In this document: positions 54,349 to 64,000 of the stretch, piece by piece
Layout of the letters: the number at the start of each line of letters is the position of its first letter
How positions within the stretch are numbered: the first letter of the stretch is position 1
Source: Sphingomonadales bacterium
GTDB taxonomy: Bacteria > Pseudomonadota > Alphaproteobacteria > Sphingomonadales > Govanellaceae
DNA: 64,000 nt
Direction: 5' to 3'
Assembly (NCBI GenBank): GCA_019455285.1
Contig: JACFMS010000004.1
Location: forward strand, 67,145-131,144
Notes under the pieces: generated by a model
Seen by the model: the letters and a program-made list of their open reading frames with translations, nothing else
Told to the model about the DNA's origin: nothing
Databases searched by the model: none
Position numbers and translations under genes: made by a program

Positions 54349-56982
54349 CTACCGCTCCAGGGCGCGCTGCCACCAGCCTTTTTTGCGCGGTTCGCCGGCG
54401 GACTCGCCGCCCACTTCCTTGACCGTGACCGGCGCGCTCGCCAAATGGCGATCGGCCTCGACGGCAACCGGTAGGGCGGCGGGTTGCGCAGCCGCCGGCG
54501 CTGCTGCCGGCTCGATGGCTGCGGCAGCAGCAGGTTCGGGCAGGGGCAGTTCGATGGCGATTGGCGCGGCCACAGCTTCCGCTTCTGCCATCGGCTTTCC
54601 CCGCCGCCGCCGGCGCGGCTTTTCGCCAGCCTCGGCGGCGCTTTCTGCGGGTGTTTCTGGTTGCGTTTCCGGGGCGATTTCAGCCTCGCGCGTGCGCCGA
54701 CGATTGCGCTGGCGACTGCGCGGCGCGGGAGCGGCTTCTGCTTGCGCAACCGTCACCACTTCCGCAGTCTCTACGCTCTGCGGCATTTCGGCTGCCGCAG
54801 GCTCGATCTCGGCTTCTGGCGCGGTTGCAGGTTGAATGGCGGGTTCCCCGGAAATTTCCAACACCGACGGTTGTTCGGACATCTGGTAGCCGCCCTCGGC
54901 CATCGTTTCCTGCTCGCGGCCGCGCCGCCGCCCGCCGCGCCGGCCGCGGCGACGGCGTTTGCGGCGCTCGTTCTCGCCTTCGGCCGCTTCGCGGGGGCGC
55001 TCAGCGGCGCCAGGCGCGGTTTCCTCAGCCTCGCCTGGGCTTTCCGCGCCTTCAAGCTCGGCTTCGTGGGAAGCCTGATCTTCCTCTTCGCGATCCTCAT
55101 AGCGGCCTTCGAAACGTGCTTCGTCGCGGCCTTCGCCGCGCCCGCCACGGCGGCGGCGGCGACGGCGGCGGCGACCGCCACGTTCTTCGCCTGAAGGCTC
55201 TTCCGCGCGTTGTTCAGGGCGCGGTTCGCGGCGTGGCTCCACCGCTTCAACCGCTTCCTCGCGCGGCGCTTCGCCTTCCATGCCTTCGGCCTCGGCTTCT
55301 TCCTTCGGCGCTACCAAGCGTTCCATGCGGAACTTCGGCGCGATCAGAGTGTCGTCAACCTCGATGGAGACGGAAAAACCGTAGCGGCTTTCGGCATTGC
55401 CCAGTTCATGGCGCTTGTTGTTGAGGAGATAAAACGCTACGGCGGTTGGCATGTACACTCGTAATCCGGTGGCGCGAGCGCGAATGCCTTCCTCCTCGAT
55501 GGCGCGCAAAACATGCAACGCCGAGGATTCCACCGAGCGAACGATACCGGTGCCTTCGCAATGCGGACAGGGGCGGGTGCTGGCTTCCAATAGGCCCGGC
55601 CGCAGCCGCTGCCGCGACATTTCCAAAAGACCAAAAGGACTGATCCGGCCTACCTGAATGCGCGCCCGATCGTGCTTCAAGCAATCCTTCAGCCGGCGTT
55701 CCACCTCGCGGATGTTGCGGCGATCCTCCATGTCGATAAAATCGATGACGATGAGGCCGGCCATGTCGCGCAGGCGAAGCTGACGGGAAATTTCCTCCGC
55801 CGCTTCCTGGTTGGTCTTGAGCGCCGTTTCCTCGATGTTGTGCTCGCGCGTGGCGCGGCCCGAGTTGACGTCGATGGAGACCAAAGCCTCGGTGGGATTG
55901 ATCACGATATAGCCGCCGGAGCGCAGCGTGACCACCGGGTTGTACATGGAATCAAGCTGTCCCTCCACCTGATAGCGGTGGAACAGCGGAATGTTTTCCT
56001 TGTAATGCTGGACCTTCTTGGCGTGGCTTGGCATCAACAGCTTGACGAAATTTTTCGCCGACTTGTAGCCTTCCTCGCCTTCGACCAGAATTTCATCCAC
56101 GTCGCGGGTATAAAGATCGCGCAGCGAGCGCTTGATCAAATCGCCTTCTTCATAGATCAGCGCCGGCGCGGTGGAGGTGATCGTCTGTTCGCGGATTTCG
56201 TCCCAGGTGCGCTTCAAATATTCAAAGTCGCGTTTGATCTCGGCCTTGGTGCGGCTCAAGCCGGCGGTGCGGATGATGCAGCCCATGCCGTCGGGCAGAT
56301 CAAGCTCGTTTAGCACCTCTTTCAATTTACGCCGGTCGCCCGGATTGCCGATCTTGCGGCTGACGCCGCCGCCATGATGGGTGTTGGGCATGAACACGCT
56401 GTAGCGGCCGGCCAGCGACAAGTAGGTGGTCAGCGCCGCGCCCTTGTTGCCGCGTTCCTCCTTGACCACCTGCACCAAGAGAATTTGCCGGCGGCGGATT
56501 ACTTCCTGGATCTTGTAGCGGCGCTTTAGGCGTTTGGGGCGATGGATGATTTCGTCCGCCACGTCCTCATGGCTGGAGACGATGGATTCAACCTCTCCCC
56601 TTTCTTCCTTGTGGTCTTCCTGGGCAGCGGCGGTCTCGGCGCTGGCTTCTTGCCCTTCGGCTTCGTCCTCGTCCTCGTCTTCAGCTTCGGCGTCCGCCTC
56701 GCGTTCTTCGGCAAGCAGGGCTTCGCGATCCTCCACCGGGATCTGGTAATAGTCGGGGTGGATTTCGCTGAACGCCAAAAAGCCGTGGCGGTTGCCGCCG
56801 TAGTCGACGAAAGCCGCCTGCAGCGACGGCTCGACGCGCGTCACCTTGGCGAGGTAGATATTGCCTTTCAGCTGTTTCTTGGAAGCGGATTCAAAGTCGA
56901 AATCTTCAACGCGGTTGCCGCTTACGATAGCAACCCGGGTCTCCTCCTTGTGGGAGGCGTCGATAAGCATTCGTACAGCCAT
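54349..56982 (-). CDS. rne: Ribonuclease E/G
   Basis: 877 residues. The N-terminal catalytic half begins MLIDASHKEETRVAIV, has the S1 domain (FVDYGGNRHGFLAFSEI) interrupted by an acidic insertion of about 45 residues rich in Glu/Asp, then GLIVIDFIDMED with metal-binding Asp and the zinc link CPHCEGTG. The C-terminal half is disordered, with Arg-rich blocks (RRRRRRRRGG) and Ala/Glu/Pro stretches, as in degradosome scaffolds. It cuts AU-rich single-stranded RNA and processes rRNA and tRNA. The upstream region to 57550 likely holds a long untranslated leader. Confidence 0.95.
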   Translation of the reverse strand: MAVRMLIDASHKEETRVAIVSGNRVEDFDFESASKKQLKGNIYLAKVTRVEPSLQAAFVDYGGNRHGFLAFSEIHPDYYQIPVEDREALLAEEREADAEAEDEDEDEAEGQEASAETAAAQEDHKEERGEVESIVSSHEDVADEIIHRPKRLKRRYKIQEVIRRRQILLVQVVKEERGNKGAALTTYLSLAGRYSVFMPNTHHGGGVSRKIGNPGDRRKLKEVLNELDLPDGMGCIIRTAGLSRTKAEIKRDFEYLKRTWDEIREQTITSTAPALIYEEGDLIKRSLRDLYTRDVDEILVEGEEGYKSAKNFVKLLMPSHAKKVQHYKENIPLFHRYQVEGQLDSMYNPVVTLRSGGYIVINPTEALVSIDVNSGRATREHNIEETALKTNQEAAEEISRQLRLRDMAGLIVIDFIDMEDRRNIREVERRLKDCLKHDRARIQVGRISPFGLLEMSRQRLRPGLLEASTRPCPHCEGTGIVRSVESSALHVLRAIEEEGIRARATGLRVYMPTAVAFYLLNNKRHELGNAESRYGFSVSIEVDDTLIAPKFRMERLVAPKEEAEAEGMEGEAPREEAVEAVEPRREPRPEQRAEEPSGEERGGRRRRRRRRRGGRGEGRDEARFEGRYEDREEEDQASHEAELEGAESPGEAEETAPGAAERPREAAEGENERRKRRRRGRRGGRRRGREQETMAEGGYQMSEQPSVLEISGEPAIQPATAPEAEIEPAAAEMPQSVETAEVVTVAQAEAAPAPRSRQRNRRRTREAEIAPETQPETPAESAAEAGEKPRRRRRGKPMAEAEAVAAPIAIELPLPEPAAAAAIEPAAAPAAAQPAALPVAVEADRHLASAPVTVKEVGGESAGEPRKKGWWQRALER

Positions 56983-57550
56983 TTACGGAATCTCCGGTAA
57001 GGACGCGGCGCCGGCCGTCGGGGAGTTCCCCGGGGCGCGCGCATCCCATCTATATTGATCTGTGTTGTGGTCGAAACGTCCATCGCCATGCCCCTGGTCA
57101 ACCGCGCGGGCGCTGCCGGTGCGGCAGCGGTAAGAGCTCCCCCGATCATAACAGACCAAGAGGCGTTGCGGTTGAGACGGTAAGGGCGATGGTCTTTGTT
57201 CATTATTCGGTTAAATCTATACACACTATCATCGCCCAGATGAGGCGGGATAACTCGTGTCGGTCTTAACGGCGGCGTCACTTCCGTCCTCTCGAAACGC
57301 CCGATCGCAGGGCTGGCGGGAGGAGCCGGCATATGCAGCCATATGTAGTGTCGCCACCGCTATTTTCCAGGCCATGCCCTTAAGGTGCTGGGAAAAGCCG
57401 GAAAAACCGGACTAGCGTCGTTACCATAGAGCCACGGCCCCGGCACTGACAATAGGAAACGTCATCAGGAGTGGAAAATTGCCGGTCCACCGCCATCCAT
57501 CCCTTTGTCAGGGCAACGGAATCTTTTCAGTCAGGAGTTTTTTTCCTAGA
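56983..57550. other. Divergent intergenic region of rne and amiC
   Basis: About 570 bp without a supported gene. It holds two promoters by position. A GCCGGAAAAACCGG hairpin-like stretch lies near 57395-57410 and CATATG pairs near 57330-57342. E. coli rne has a long autoregulated leader; a comparable leader here is possible but not shown. Confidence 0.4.
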
Positions 57551-58735
57551 ATGCCGCCGATGAGCGGTCTTATTCGTACGGCGGCGGCCTTGATCCTGGC
57601 CCTGTGTCTTTCCGGCCTGGCCGAAGGGCGGGAGCTGAAGGACGTGCGCCTGGGCGTCAACGGCGACGTCAGCCGCTTCGTGCTCGAAGTCGATGACGCC
57701 ATCGACTACAAGATTTTCTCCCTCGCCGATCCCTACCGCATCGTCATCGACGTCTCGGAAACCGAATTCGGCAGCCGTTCCCAGGGCAAGGGCAAGGGCA
57801 TCGTAAGCCATTACCGCTTCGGCCTGTTCAAGGCCGGAACCTCGCGGATTGTCTTGGACTTGACTGCCCCGGCGGCGGTCAAGGCGGCGTTCGTGATCCC
57901 GGCGCGGGACGGCTTTGGCCATCGTCTGGTGATCGATCTGGTGCCGACCGACCGCGCGGCGTTTCTCGCCGCCTTGAGGCGGCCGGAGGAGGCGGCGCCG
58001 GCGGCGCCAACGCAAGAAGCGCGTCCGCCCTCCGAGCAGGCCGCTGCCGGCCGCCGGGTGATCGTCATCGATCCCGGCCATGGCGGGGTCGATCCGGGGG
58101 CTTCCAGCGTCAACGGCGAGGTGGAGAAGAATATCACGCTCAGGGTCGCCCGGGTGGTGCGCGACGAGTTGGAGCGGAGCGGCGTCTATACCGTCAAACT
58201 GACCCGCGACCGCGATATTTTCATCCCCTTGCGCGACCGCTTCCAGATCGCCCGGGCGGCGGGGGCCAATCTGTTCGTCTCCTTGCACGCCGACTCCTTT
58301 AAGACCGACGAGGTGCGGGGCGGCTCCGTCTATACCCTGTCGGAGCGCGCCTCTGACAGCGAGGCGGAGCTCTTGGCGGCCAAGGAAAACAAGGCCGATA
58401 TCATCGCCGGCATCGACCTCGGCGATGAGCCGCCGGAGGTCTCCAGCATCCTCATCGACCTCGCCCGCCGCGAAACCATGAATTTTTCCGCCCATTTCGC
58501 CACCATTCTGGTCAATGAGCTAGGCCAGGTGATGCCGCTGCGGCGCAACAGCCACCGTTTTGCCGGCTTTGTCGTGCTCAAGGCCCCGGACGTGCCGTCG
58601 GTGCTGTTCGAGATGGGCTATCTGTCGAACCCTAAGGACGCCGCCAATCTGGCCAGCGCCGCCCAGCAGCGGCGCCTCGCCGCGGCGCTCAAGAGCGCCC
58701 TTGACCAGTACTTCCTCAAACTGGCAAGTCATTAG
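57551..58735 (+). CDS. amiC: N-acetylmuramoyl-L-alanine amidase (AmiC type) with AMIN domain
   Basis: 394 residues. Signal peptide (1-25), AMIN domain (about 30-140) for septal targeting, Pro/Ala linker and amidase_3 domain. Zinc ligands and catalysis are in IDPGHGGVDPGA, NGEVEKNITL, SLHADSF and LFEMGYLSN. It removes stem peptides from glycan at cell division. The ATG at 57551 follows CAGGAG; the longer TTG-started frame lacks support. Confidence 0.93.
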   Translation: MPPMSGLIRTAAALILALCLSGLAEGRELKDVRLGVNGDVSRFVLEVDDAIDYKIFSLADPYRIVIDVSETEFGSRSQGKGKGIVSHYRFGLFKAGTSRIVLDLTAPAAVKAAFVIPARDGFGHRLVIDLVPTDRAAFLAALRRPEEAAPAAPTQEARPPSEQAAAGRRVIVIDPGHGGVDPGASSVNGEVEKNITLRVARVVRDELERSGVYTVKLTRDRDIFIPLRDRFQIARAAGANLFVSLHADSFKTDEVRGGSVYTLSERASDSEAELLAAKENKADIIAGIDLGDEPPEVSSILIDLARRETMNFSAHFATILVNELGQVMPLRRNSHRFAGFVVLKAPDVPSVLFEMGYLSNPKDAANLASAAQQRRLAAALKSALDQYFLKLASH

Positions 58736-58780
58736 AGCAGTAGAGTATATGTCGCCACGGCCGCGACATATTTCGCAGCT

Positions 58781-61306
58781 ATGGCAGATCCGTTACCGCC
58801 GCCGCCATTGGATAGGACTTTGATGAACGATCAAGCGACCACTAGCCCGCAGGAGGCCGACAACCATAAACGGCGGCGGCTGTGGCTGAATATCGGGCTT
58901 GGCGTCGTCGCCGGGGCGATCGTGTTGGCTGTCGTCGGCGTCATCGGCTTCTTTTTGCTGCTCCATCACTATGGCCGGGCGCTGCCGGATTACAAGCAGC
59001 TGGCGGCCTACGAGCCGCCGGTGATCACCCGCATTCACGCCGGCGACGGCAGCCTGATCGGTGAATTCGCCCGCGAACATCGGCTGTTCGTGCCGGTGGA
59101 GGCCTTTCCCAAGCCGGTGATCCACGCCTTCCTATCCGCCGAGGACAAGCATTTCTACAGCCATGCCGGCCTTGATTATTTGGGTATCGTGCGCGCCGCC
59201 GTCACCAACATCAAGAACGCCCTGGTCGGTCACCGTCCGGTGGGCGCTTCCACCATCACCCAGCAGGTGGCGAAGAATTTTCTCTTGACCAACGAGGTCA
59301 GCTACGAGCGCAAGATCAAGGAAGCCATCCTTGCCTATCGCATCGAGCGGGCCTTTACCAAGGATCAGATTCTCGAACTCTATCTGAACGAGATCTATCT
59401 TGGCGCCAGCTCCTATGGGGTGGCGGCGGCGGCGCTCAACTATTTTGATAAATCGCTCGGTGAGCTGACGGTGGGCGAGATGGCCTATCTCGCCGCCTTA
59501 CCCAAAGCGCCCAATAACTATCACCCGACGCGGAACTATAAAGCGGCGGTGGCGCGCCGCAACTGGGTGCTGTCGCGCATGTACGAAGACGGCCACATCG
59601 ACAAACCAACGCTGCGCGCCGAGGAAGCCGCGCCGCTCTTGGTGCGCAAGCGTCGCGGCGGCGATATCTACCGCGCCGATTACTTTACCGAGGAAGTGCG
59701 GCGCGAGCTTTACCGCAGATACGGCGAAAAGACGCTCTATGAAGCCGGCCTTTCGGTACGCACCACCTTGGAGCCGCGCCTCCAGGCGATCGCCGAGCGG
59801 GTGCTACGGCGCGGGCTCATCGCCTATGACCGCCGCCATGGCTGGGGCGGTCCGCTGGCCCGCCTGTCGCCGGCCGCTATCACGGAGCAGGGTTGGCGCG
59901 AAGCCCTTGCCGCCCAGGATCTGAAGATTGGCATGCCGGGTTGGCGCGCCGCCGTGGTGTTGGCGGTCGCAGACGAGGAAGCGCGCATCGGTCTTGACGA
60001 CGGGAGTGCAGGCCGTATCCCGCTGGTGGAAATGACCTGGGCCCGCCGCCGGCTGCCCGATGCCTACATAGGACCGCCGATCAAGTCGGCGCAGGAAGTG
60101 CTTTCGGTGGGCGATGTCATCGCCGTGGAGCCGCTGGCCGGCGCGCCCGCCGGCCGCTATGCCCTGCGCCAAGTGCCTGAGGCGTCAGGGGCGCTGGTGG
60201 CGCTTGACCCGCAGACTGGCCGCGTCCTGGCGCTGGTGGGCGGCTTTGATTACGCGGCCAGCGAGTTCAACCGCGCCACGCAGGCGCTGCGCCAGCCCGG
60301 TTCGGCGTTCAAGCCTTTCGTCTACGCCGCGGCGCTCGATTCCGGGTTTACGCCATCAAGCCTGGTGCTAGATGCTCCCTTCGTCATCGATCAGGCCGGC
60401 GGCAGGTGGAAGCCGGAAAACTACAGCACGCAGTTTTATGGCCCGAGCACGCTTCGGATGGGCATCGAGATGTCGCGAAATCTGATGACGGTGCGCCTGG
60501 CGCAGTATATCGGCATGGGCATCGTCACCAATTACGCCGACCGCTTTGGCATCCAAAGCAACATGCAGCCGACGCTGGCCATGGCGCTAGGTTCGGGCGA
60601 AACCACGGTGCTGAAGCTCACCGCCGCCTACGCCATGTTGGTCAACGGCGGCAAGAAGATCACGCCGTCGCTGATCGACCGCATACAGGACCGGCGCGGC
60701 AAGACCGTCTATCGCCATGACGGGCGCGTGTGCGACGGCTGCAAGGCTGATCGCTGGGCCGATCAGCCGCCGCCCCAATTGCCCGATACCCGTCTCCAGG
60801 TGATCTCGCCGCAGACCGCCTATCAGGTGGTGTCCATGCTGGAGGGCGTGGTGCAACGCGGCACCGGCCGCATCGTCGCCAGCGTCGGCAAGCCGCTGGC
60901 CGGCAAGACCGGCACCACCAATGACATCAACGATGCCTGGTTCGTCGGCTTCTCGCCCAATCTGGCGGTTGGCGTCTATATCGGCTTCGATCAGCCCCAC
61001 ACACTCGGCAAGACGGAGCAGGGTGCCTCCGTGGCGGGACCGATCTTTCGCGACTTCATGGCTGCGGCGCTGGAGAAAGAGCCGGCGATTCCCTTCCGCA
61101 TTCCCGAAGGTATCCGTTTGGTGCGGGTCAACGCCCAAAGCGGACTTCCGGCGCACTATGGCGATCCCAAGGCCATTCTCGAAGCCTTCAAGCCCGGCAC
61201 CGAGCCCGGCGGCAGCCAGACCGTGCTCGATGGCGGCGGCGACCTAGGCGGCGTGGGCGCCGACGAAAGCTCGCAGATCAAAACCGGCACTGGCGGACTT
61301 TATTGA
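58781..61306 (+). CDS. mrcA: Penicillin-binding protein 1A (bifunctional)
   Basis: 841 residues. One N-terminal membrane helix (about 35-58), glycosyltransferase family 51 domain with SAEDKHFYSHAGLDYLG and GASTITQQVAKNF, an OB-like insert, and a transpeptidase domain with active Ser in GSAFKPF, SRN and KTGTTNDIND. It polymerises and crosslinks peptidoglycan. An in-frame ATG at 58823 is an alternative start. It lies 45 bp after amiC and 66 bp before prfB, the common alphaproteobacterial order. Confidence 0.95.
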   Translation: MADPLPPPPLDRTLMNDQATTSPQEADNHKRRRLWLNIGLGVVAGAIVLAVVGVIGFFLLLHHYGRALPDYKQLAAYEPPVITRIHAGDGSLIGEFAREHRLFVPVEAFPKPVIHAFLSAEDKHFYSHAGLDYLGIVRAAVTNIKNALVGHRPVGASTITQQVAKNFLLTNEVSYERKIKEAILAYRIERAFTKDQILELYLNEIYLGASSYGVAAAALNYFDKSLGELTVGEMAYLAALPKAPNNYHPTRNYKAAVARRNWVLSRMYEDGHIDKPTLRAEEAAPLLVRKRRGGDIYRADYFTEEVRRELYRRYGEKTLYEAGLSVRTTLEPRLQAIAERVLRRGLIAYDRRHGWGGPLARLSPAAITEQGWREALAAQDLKIGMPGWRAAVVLAVADEEARIGLDDGSAGRIPLVEMTWARRRLPDAYIGPPIKSAQEVLSVGDVIAVEPLAGAPAGRYALRQVPEASGALVALDPQTGRVLALVGGFDYAASEFNRATQALRQPGSAFKPFVYAAALDSGFTPSSLVLDAPFVIDQAGGRWKPENYSTQFYGPSTLRMGIEMSRNLMTVRLAQYIGMGIVTNYADRFGIQSNMQPTLAMALGSGETTVLKLTAAYAMLVNGGKKITPSLIDRIQDRRGKTVYRHDGRVCDGCKADRWADQPPPQLPDTRLQVISPQTAYQVVSMLEGVVQRGTGRIVASVGKPLAGKTGTTNDINDAWFVGFSPNLAVGVYIGFDQPHTLGKTEQGASVAGPIFRDFMAAALEKEPAIPFRIPEGIRLVRVNAQSGLPAHYGDPKAILEAFKPGTEPGGSQTVLDGGGDLGGVGADESSQIKTGTGGLY

Positions 61307-61372
61307 GCGGGTTGCATCCACCGCTTGAATATGTAAAGACGAGCGCCGATATGAGCTTGCCAAGGAGTACCC

Positions 61373-62501
<1,129 letters not shown>

Positions 62502-62514
62502 ATAATCTTGTTGT

Positions 62515-62597
62515 CACCTCATCCGCGCTTCGCGCACCTTCTCCTCAAGGAGAAGGAAAAAAGCCCTCTCCTTCGAGGAGAGGGTCGGGTGAGGTGG
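62515..62597. repeat. CACCTCATCCG-type multi-hairpin intergenic repeat
   Basis: CACCTCATCCGCGCTTCGCG is followed by CACCTTCTCCTcaAGGAGAAGG and CCCTCTCCttcgAGGAGAGGG, ending CGGGTGAGGTG. It has the same parts as 30334-30386 in reverse. It separates two converging genes. Confidence 0.7.
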
Positions 62598-62602
62598 CCT
62601 TT

Positions 62603-63073
62603 TTACCCACTAACGCTCGCGCCATTGACCACTGCCGCAGGCTTTTTGGCGTGGTCGGAAATATCACCCACCACCTTGGCGATTTTATCGTTGTTATTTT
62701 GCGTGTGCACGAAGTGGCCTTCGATCATCGCGCCGGCTTCGACGCTTACCGTCTCATGCCACACGTCGCCCTTGACACGGGCGGTTTTTTCCAGCCGCAC
62801 CGAGCGGCAGCGGATCTGTCCCTCGACCACGCCGCGAACGGTGACGGCATCGGCGCTGACCGCGCCCTTGATGGCGCCGCTGTCGCCGACGATCAGGGTA
62901 TCGGCGCGAACGTCGCCTTCCACGATGCCGTCGAGCTGAATTTCGCCCTTGGCGGTCAGGTTGCCGGTGATGCGCACATCCGCCGCGATGAGCGAGGGCG
63001 CGCCCGTTGTCAGTGTCGGCCGCAGAGTCTTGTTAACCGGAGCGGGAGTTGGCGTATTGGATTTTCCGAACAT
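62603..63073 (-). CDS. Bactofilin (polymer-forming cytoskeletal protein)
   Basis: 156 residues from ATG 63073. The DUF583 beta-helix core shows regular repeats (VRITGNLTAKGEIQLDGIVE, then GDVRADTLIVGDSGAIKG, VRGVVEGQIRC), between a short Pro-rich N-terminus and a disordered C-terminus. Bactofilins polymerise under the inner membrane and guide peptidoglycan enzymes. The gene overlaps the preceding M23 peptidase gene by 41 bp, a pairing known to link bactofilin with LmdC/M23 enzymes. The longer open frame to 63133 is rejected because it only runs through the M23 gene. Confidence 0.92.
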   Translation of the reverse strand: MFGKSNTPTPAPVNKTLRPTLTTGAPSLIAADVRITGNLTAKGEIQLDGIVEGDVRADTLIVGDSGAIKGAVSADAVTVRGVVEGQIRCRSVRLEKTARVKGDVWHETVSVEAGAMIEGHFVHTQNNNDKIAKVVGDISDHAKKPAAVVNGASVSG

Positions 63074-64000
63074 CGTCTGCTGCCTTAAAGAAGTTGAGCG
63101 GGTTGAGCGGGCGTTTGGCGAACCAGATTTCATAATGCAGGTGGGTGCCGGTGCTGCGGCCGGTGCTGCCCATCAGCCCGACGACATCGCCGCGCTCCAA
63201 GCGCTGGCCGGCTTTCACTTTGACCTTGCTTAAATGACCATAGCGGGTACGAAAACCGTTGCCATGGTCGATCTCGACATAGTTGCCATAAGCGCCGTTG
63301 CGGCCGGCCCGCATCACCTTGCCGCCGGCGGTGGCGTGAATGGGGCTGTTCCACCAGCCCGCCATATCGACGCCATAATGCGCCGCCCTGCGGTGCGTGA
63401 GGGGATCGCTGCGCCGCCCATAATGGCTGGAGATATAATAATTCTCCACCGGCTTATCGAACGGGGCGTTGGTCAAGATATGGTTCAATTGCTCCAGCTC
63501 GCTCCGCCGCAGCAGCAGCTCGGCAAAGGGATCGGCCGGCGAGGCGGGCTCGGAGAGCACCGTGTCGCCGGCGTCAGGGGCTTGGCCGGCGGCGATATAA
63601 GGACCGCCCGAGCCCAGGGAGGGGGACGTCTCCACCGCCGCCAGCAGGGTGTCTTTCGACAGCCCCGCGCCTTTGAGCACCTCATCCAGGGAGGCGATGG
63701 TCTCGTTGGTCAGGCCCAGAAGGTGGCCGGCGATGTCGCGTTGCTGGCCGTCCAAGGCATCGAGTTCATTTTTCAAGGAACGCAGCGAGAAATTATCCCA
63801 GGAGCGCGTCCACGACAGTCGGCGGGACCTTCTCTCATCCTCGGCAGACTGGCGGTCATTTTCAGCGGCGCTGTCCTCGGTCATGAAGCGGCGTAAATAG
63901 TTCTGCCGTTCTTTGAGCCGTTCGGCGGTCAACGCCACCTCCTGCTGCAAGCGTCGCATGGAGGCATCCAGTTCGTCGTAAGAGCGGGATATTTCGGCGA
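63033..64000 (-). CDS. M23-family peptidoglycan endopeptidase (partial; start beyond window)
   Basis: The reading frame stays open to the window edge, so the N-terminus is missing; an internal ATG at 63959 is not a good start. The visible part has a coiled-coil region (LERQNYLRR-type heptads) and a LytM domain with HYGVDMAGW (HxxxD), YGNYVEIDHGNGFRTRYGHL and THLHYEIW (HxH). Zinc ligands look complete, so it is probably active, cleaving peptide crosslinks. It is expressed with the bactofilin downstream. Confidence 0.9.
   Translation of the reverse strand, partial: AEISRSYDELDASMRRLQQEVALTAERLKERQNYLRRFMTEDSAAENDRQSAEDERRSRRLSWTRSWDNFSLRSLKNELDALDGQQRDIAGHLLGLTNETIASLDEVLKGAGLSKDTLLAAVETSPSLGSGGPYIAAGQAPDAGDTVLSEPASPADPFAELLLRRSELEQLNHILTNAPFDKPVENYYISSHYGRRSDPLTHRRAAHYGVDMAGWWNSPIHATAGGKVMRAGRNGAYGNYVEIDHGNGFRTRYGHLSKVKVKAGQRLERGDVVGLMGSTGRSTGTHLHYEIWFAKRPLNPLNFFKAADDVRKIQYANSRSG

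Overview
The window is a chromosomal segment from a GC-rich alphaproteobacterium, most likely Rhodospirillales or a nearby order. The gene neighbourhoods point that way: an NDUFA12-type complex I protein next to mlaD, a DUF2155 gene, aat, accC, accB and aroQ; rne-amiC-mrcA-prfB; and a bactofilin beside an M23 peptidase. Coding is dense on both strands. No rRNA, tRNA or CRISPR array was recognised.

Layout. 1-7200: sulfite-exporter-like permease, a corA-phosphotransacetylase-acetate kinase operon, a multi-PAS histidine kinase and a TetR regulator. 7300-20050: a cluster for a quinoprotein amine dehydrogenase (mauBEDA type, light chain closest to aromatic amine dehydrogenase), followed by two c-type cytochromes, a TonB receptor, two acyl-CoA ligases, an aldehyde dehydrogenase and mauMN ferredoxin proteins. 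This looks like a complete import-oxidise-activate route for an (aryl)alkylamine: periplasmic deamination, aldehyde oxidation, CoA activation. 20100-25590: two genes with the same PEP-CTERM-like sorting tail flank rlmI, dadA and a D,D-carboxypeptidase. Both carry the same upstream arrangement: a TGTC-N9-GAC(A/G) site exactly 64 bp before a sigma-54 -24/-12 promoter. 25600-32400: accessory metabolism (amidohydrolase, Rieske oxygenase with TetR, RidA, 3beta-HSD-like reductase, flavin-binding protein), then an orphan HigA antitoxin, mobile repeats and an AT-rich HEPN-like gene. 32580-36500: fumarase, chromate transporter, YciA thioesterase and a phage-type S24 repressor, followed by a control region rich in palindromes. 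37000-44000: GGDEF-EAL protein, B12-dependent ribonucleotide reductase and a 1-kb intergenic region with a duplicated NrdR-box promoter, a 64-aa gene and a structured RNA candidate. 44000-64000: mostly housekeeping genes (lipid, shikimate, thiamine, peptidoglycan, RNA decay, translation termination) with one BrnTA toxin-antitoxin pair.

The most interesting items are the paired sigma-54/enhancer architecture of the two PEP-CTERM genes, the amine dehydrogenase locus with no MauG in view but two monohaem cytochromes in its core operon, the duplicated NrdR control element with a structured RNA between the copies, and the orphan HigA/HEPN-like island built around small mobile repeats. All calls come from reading the sequence; no database search was run.
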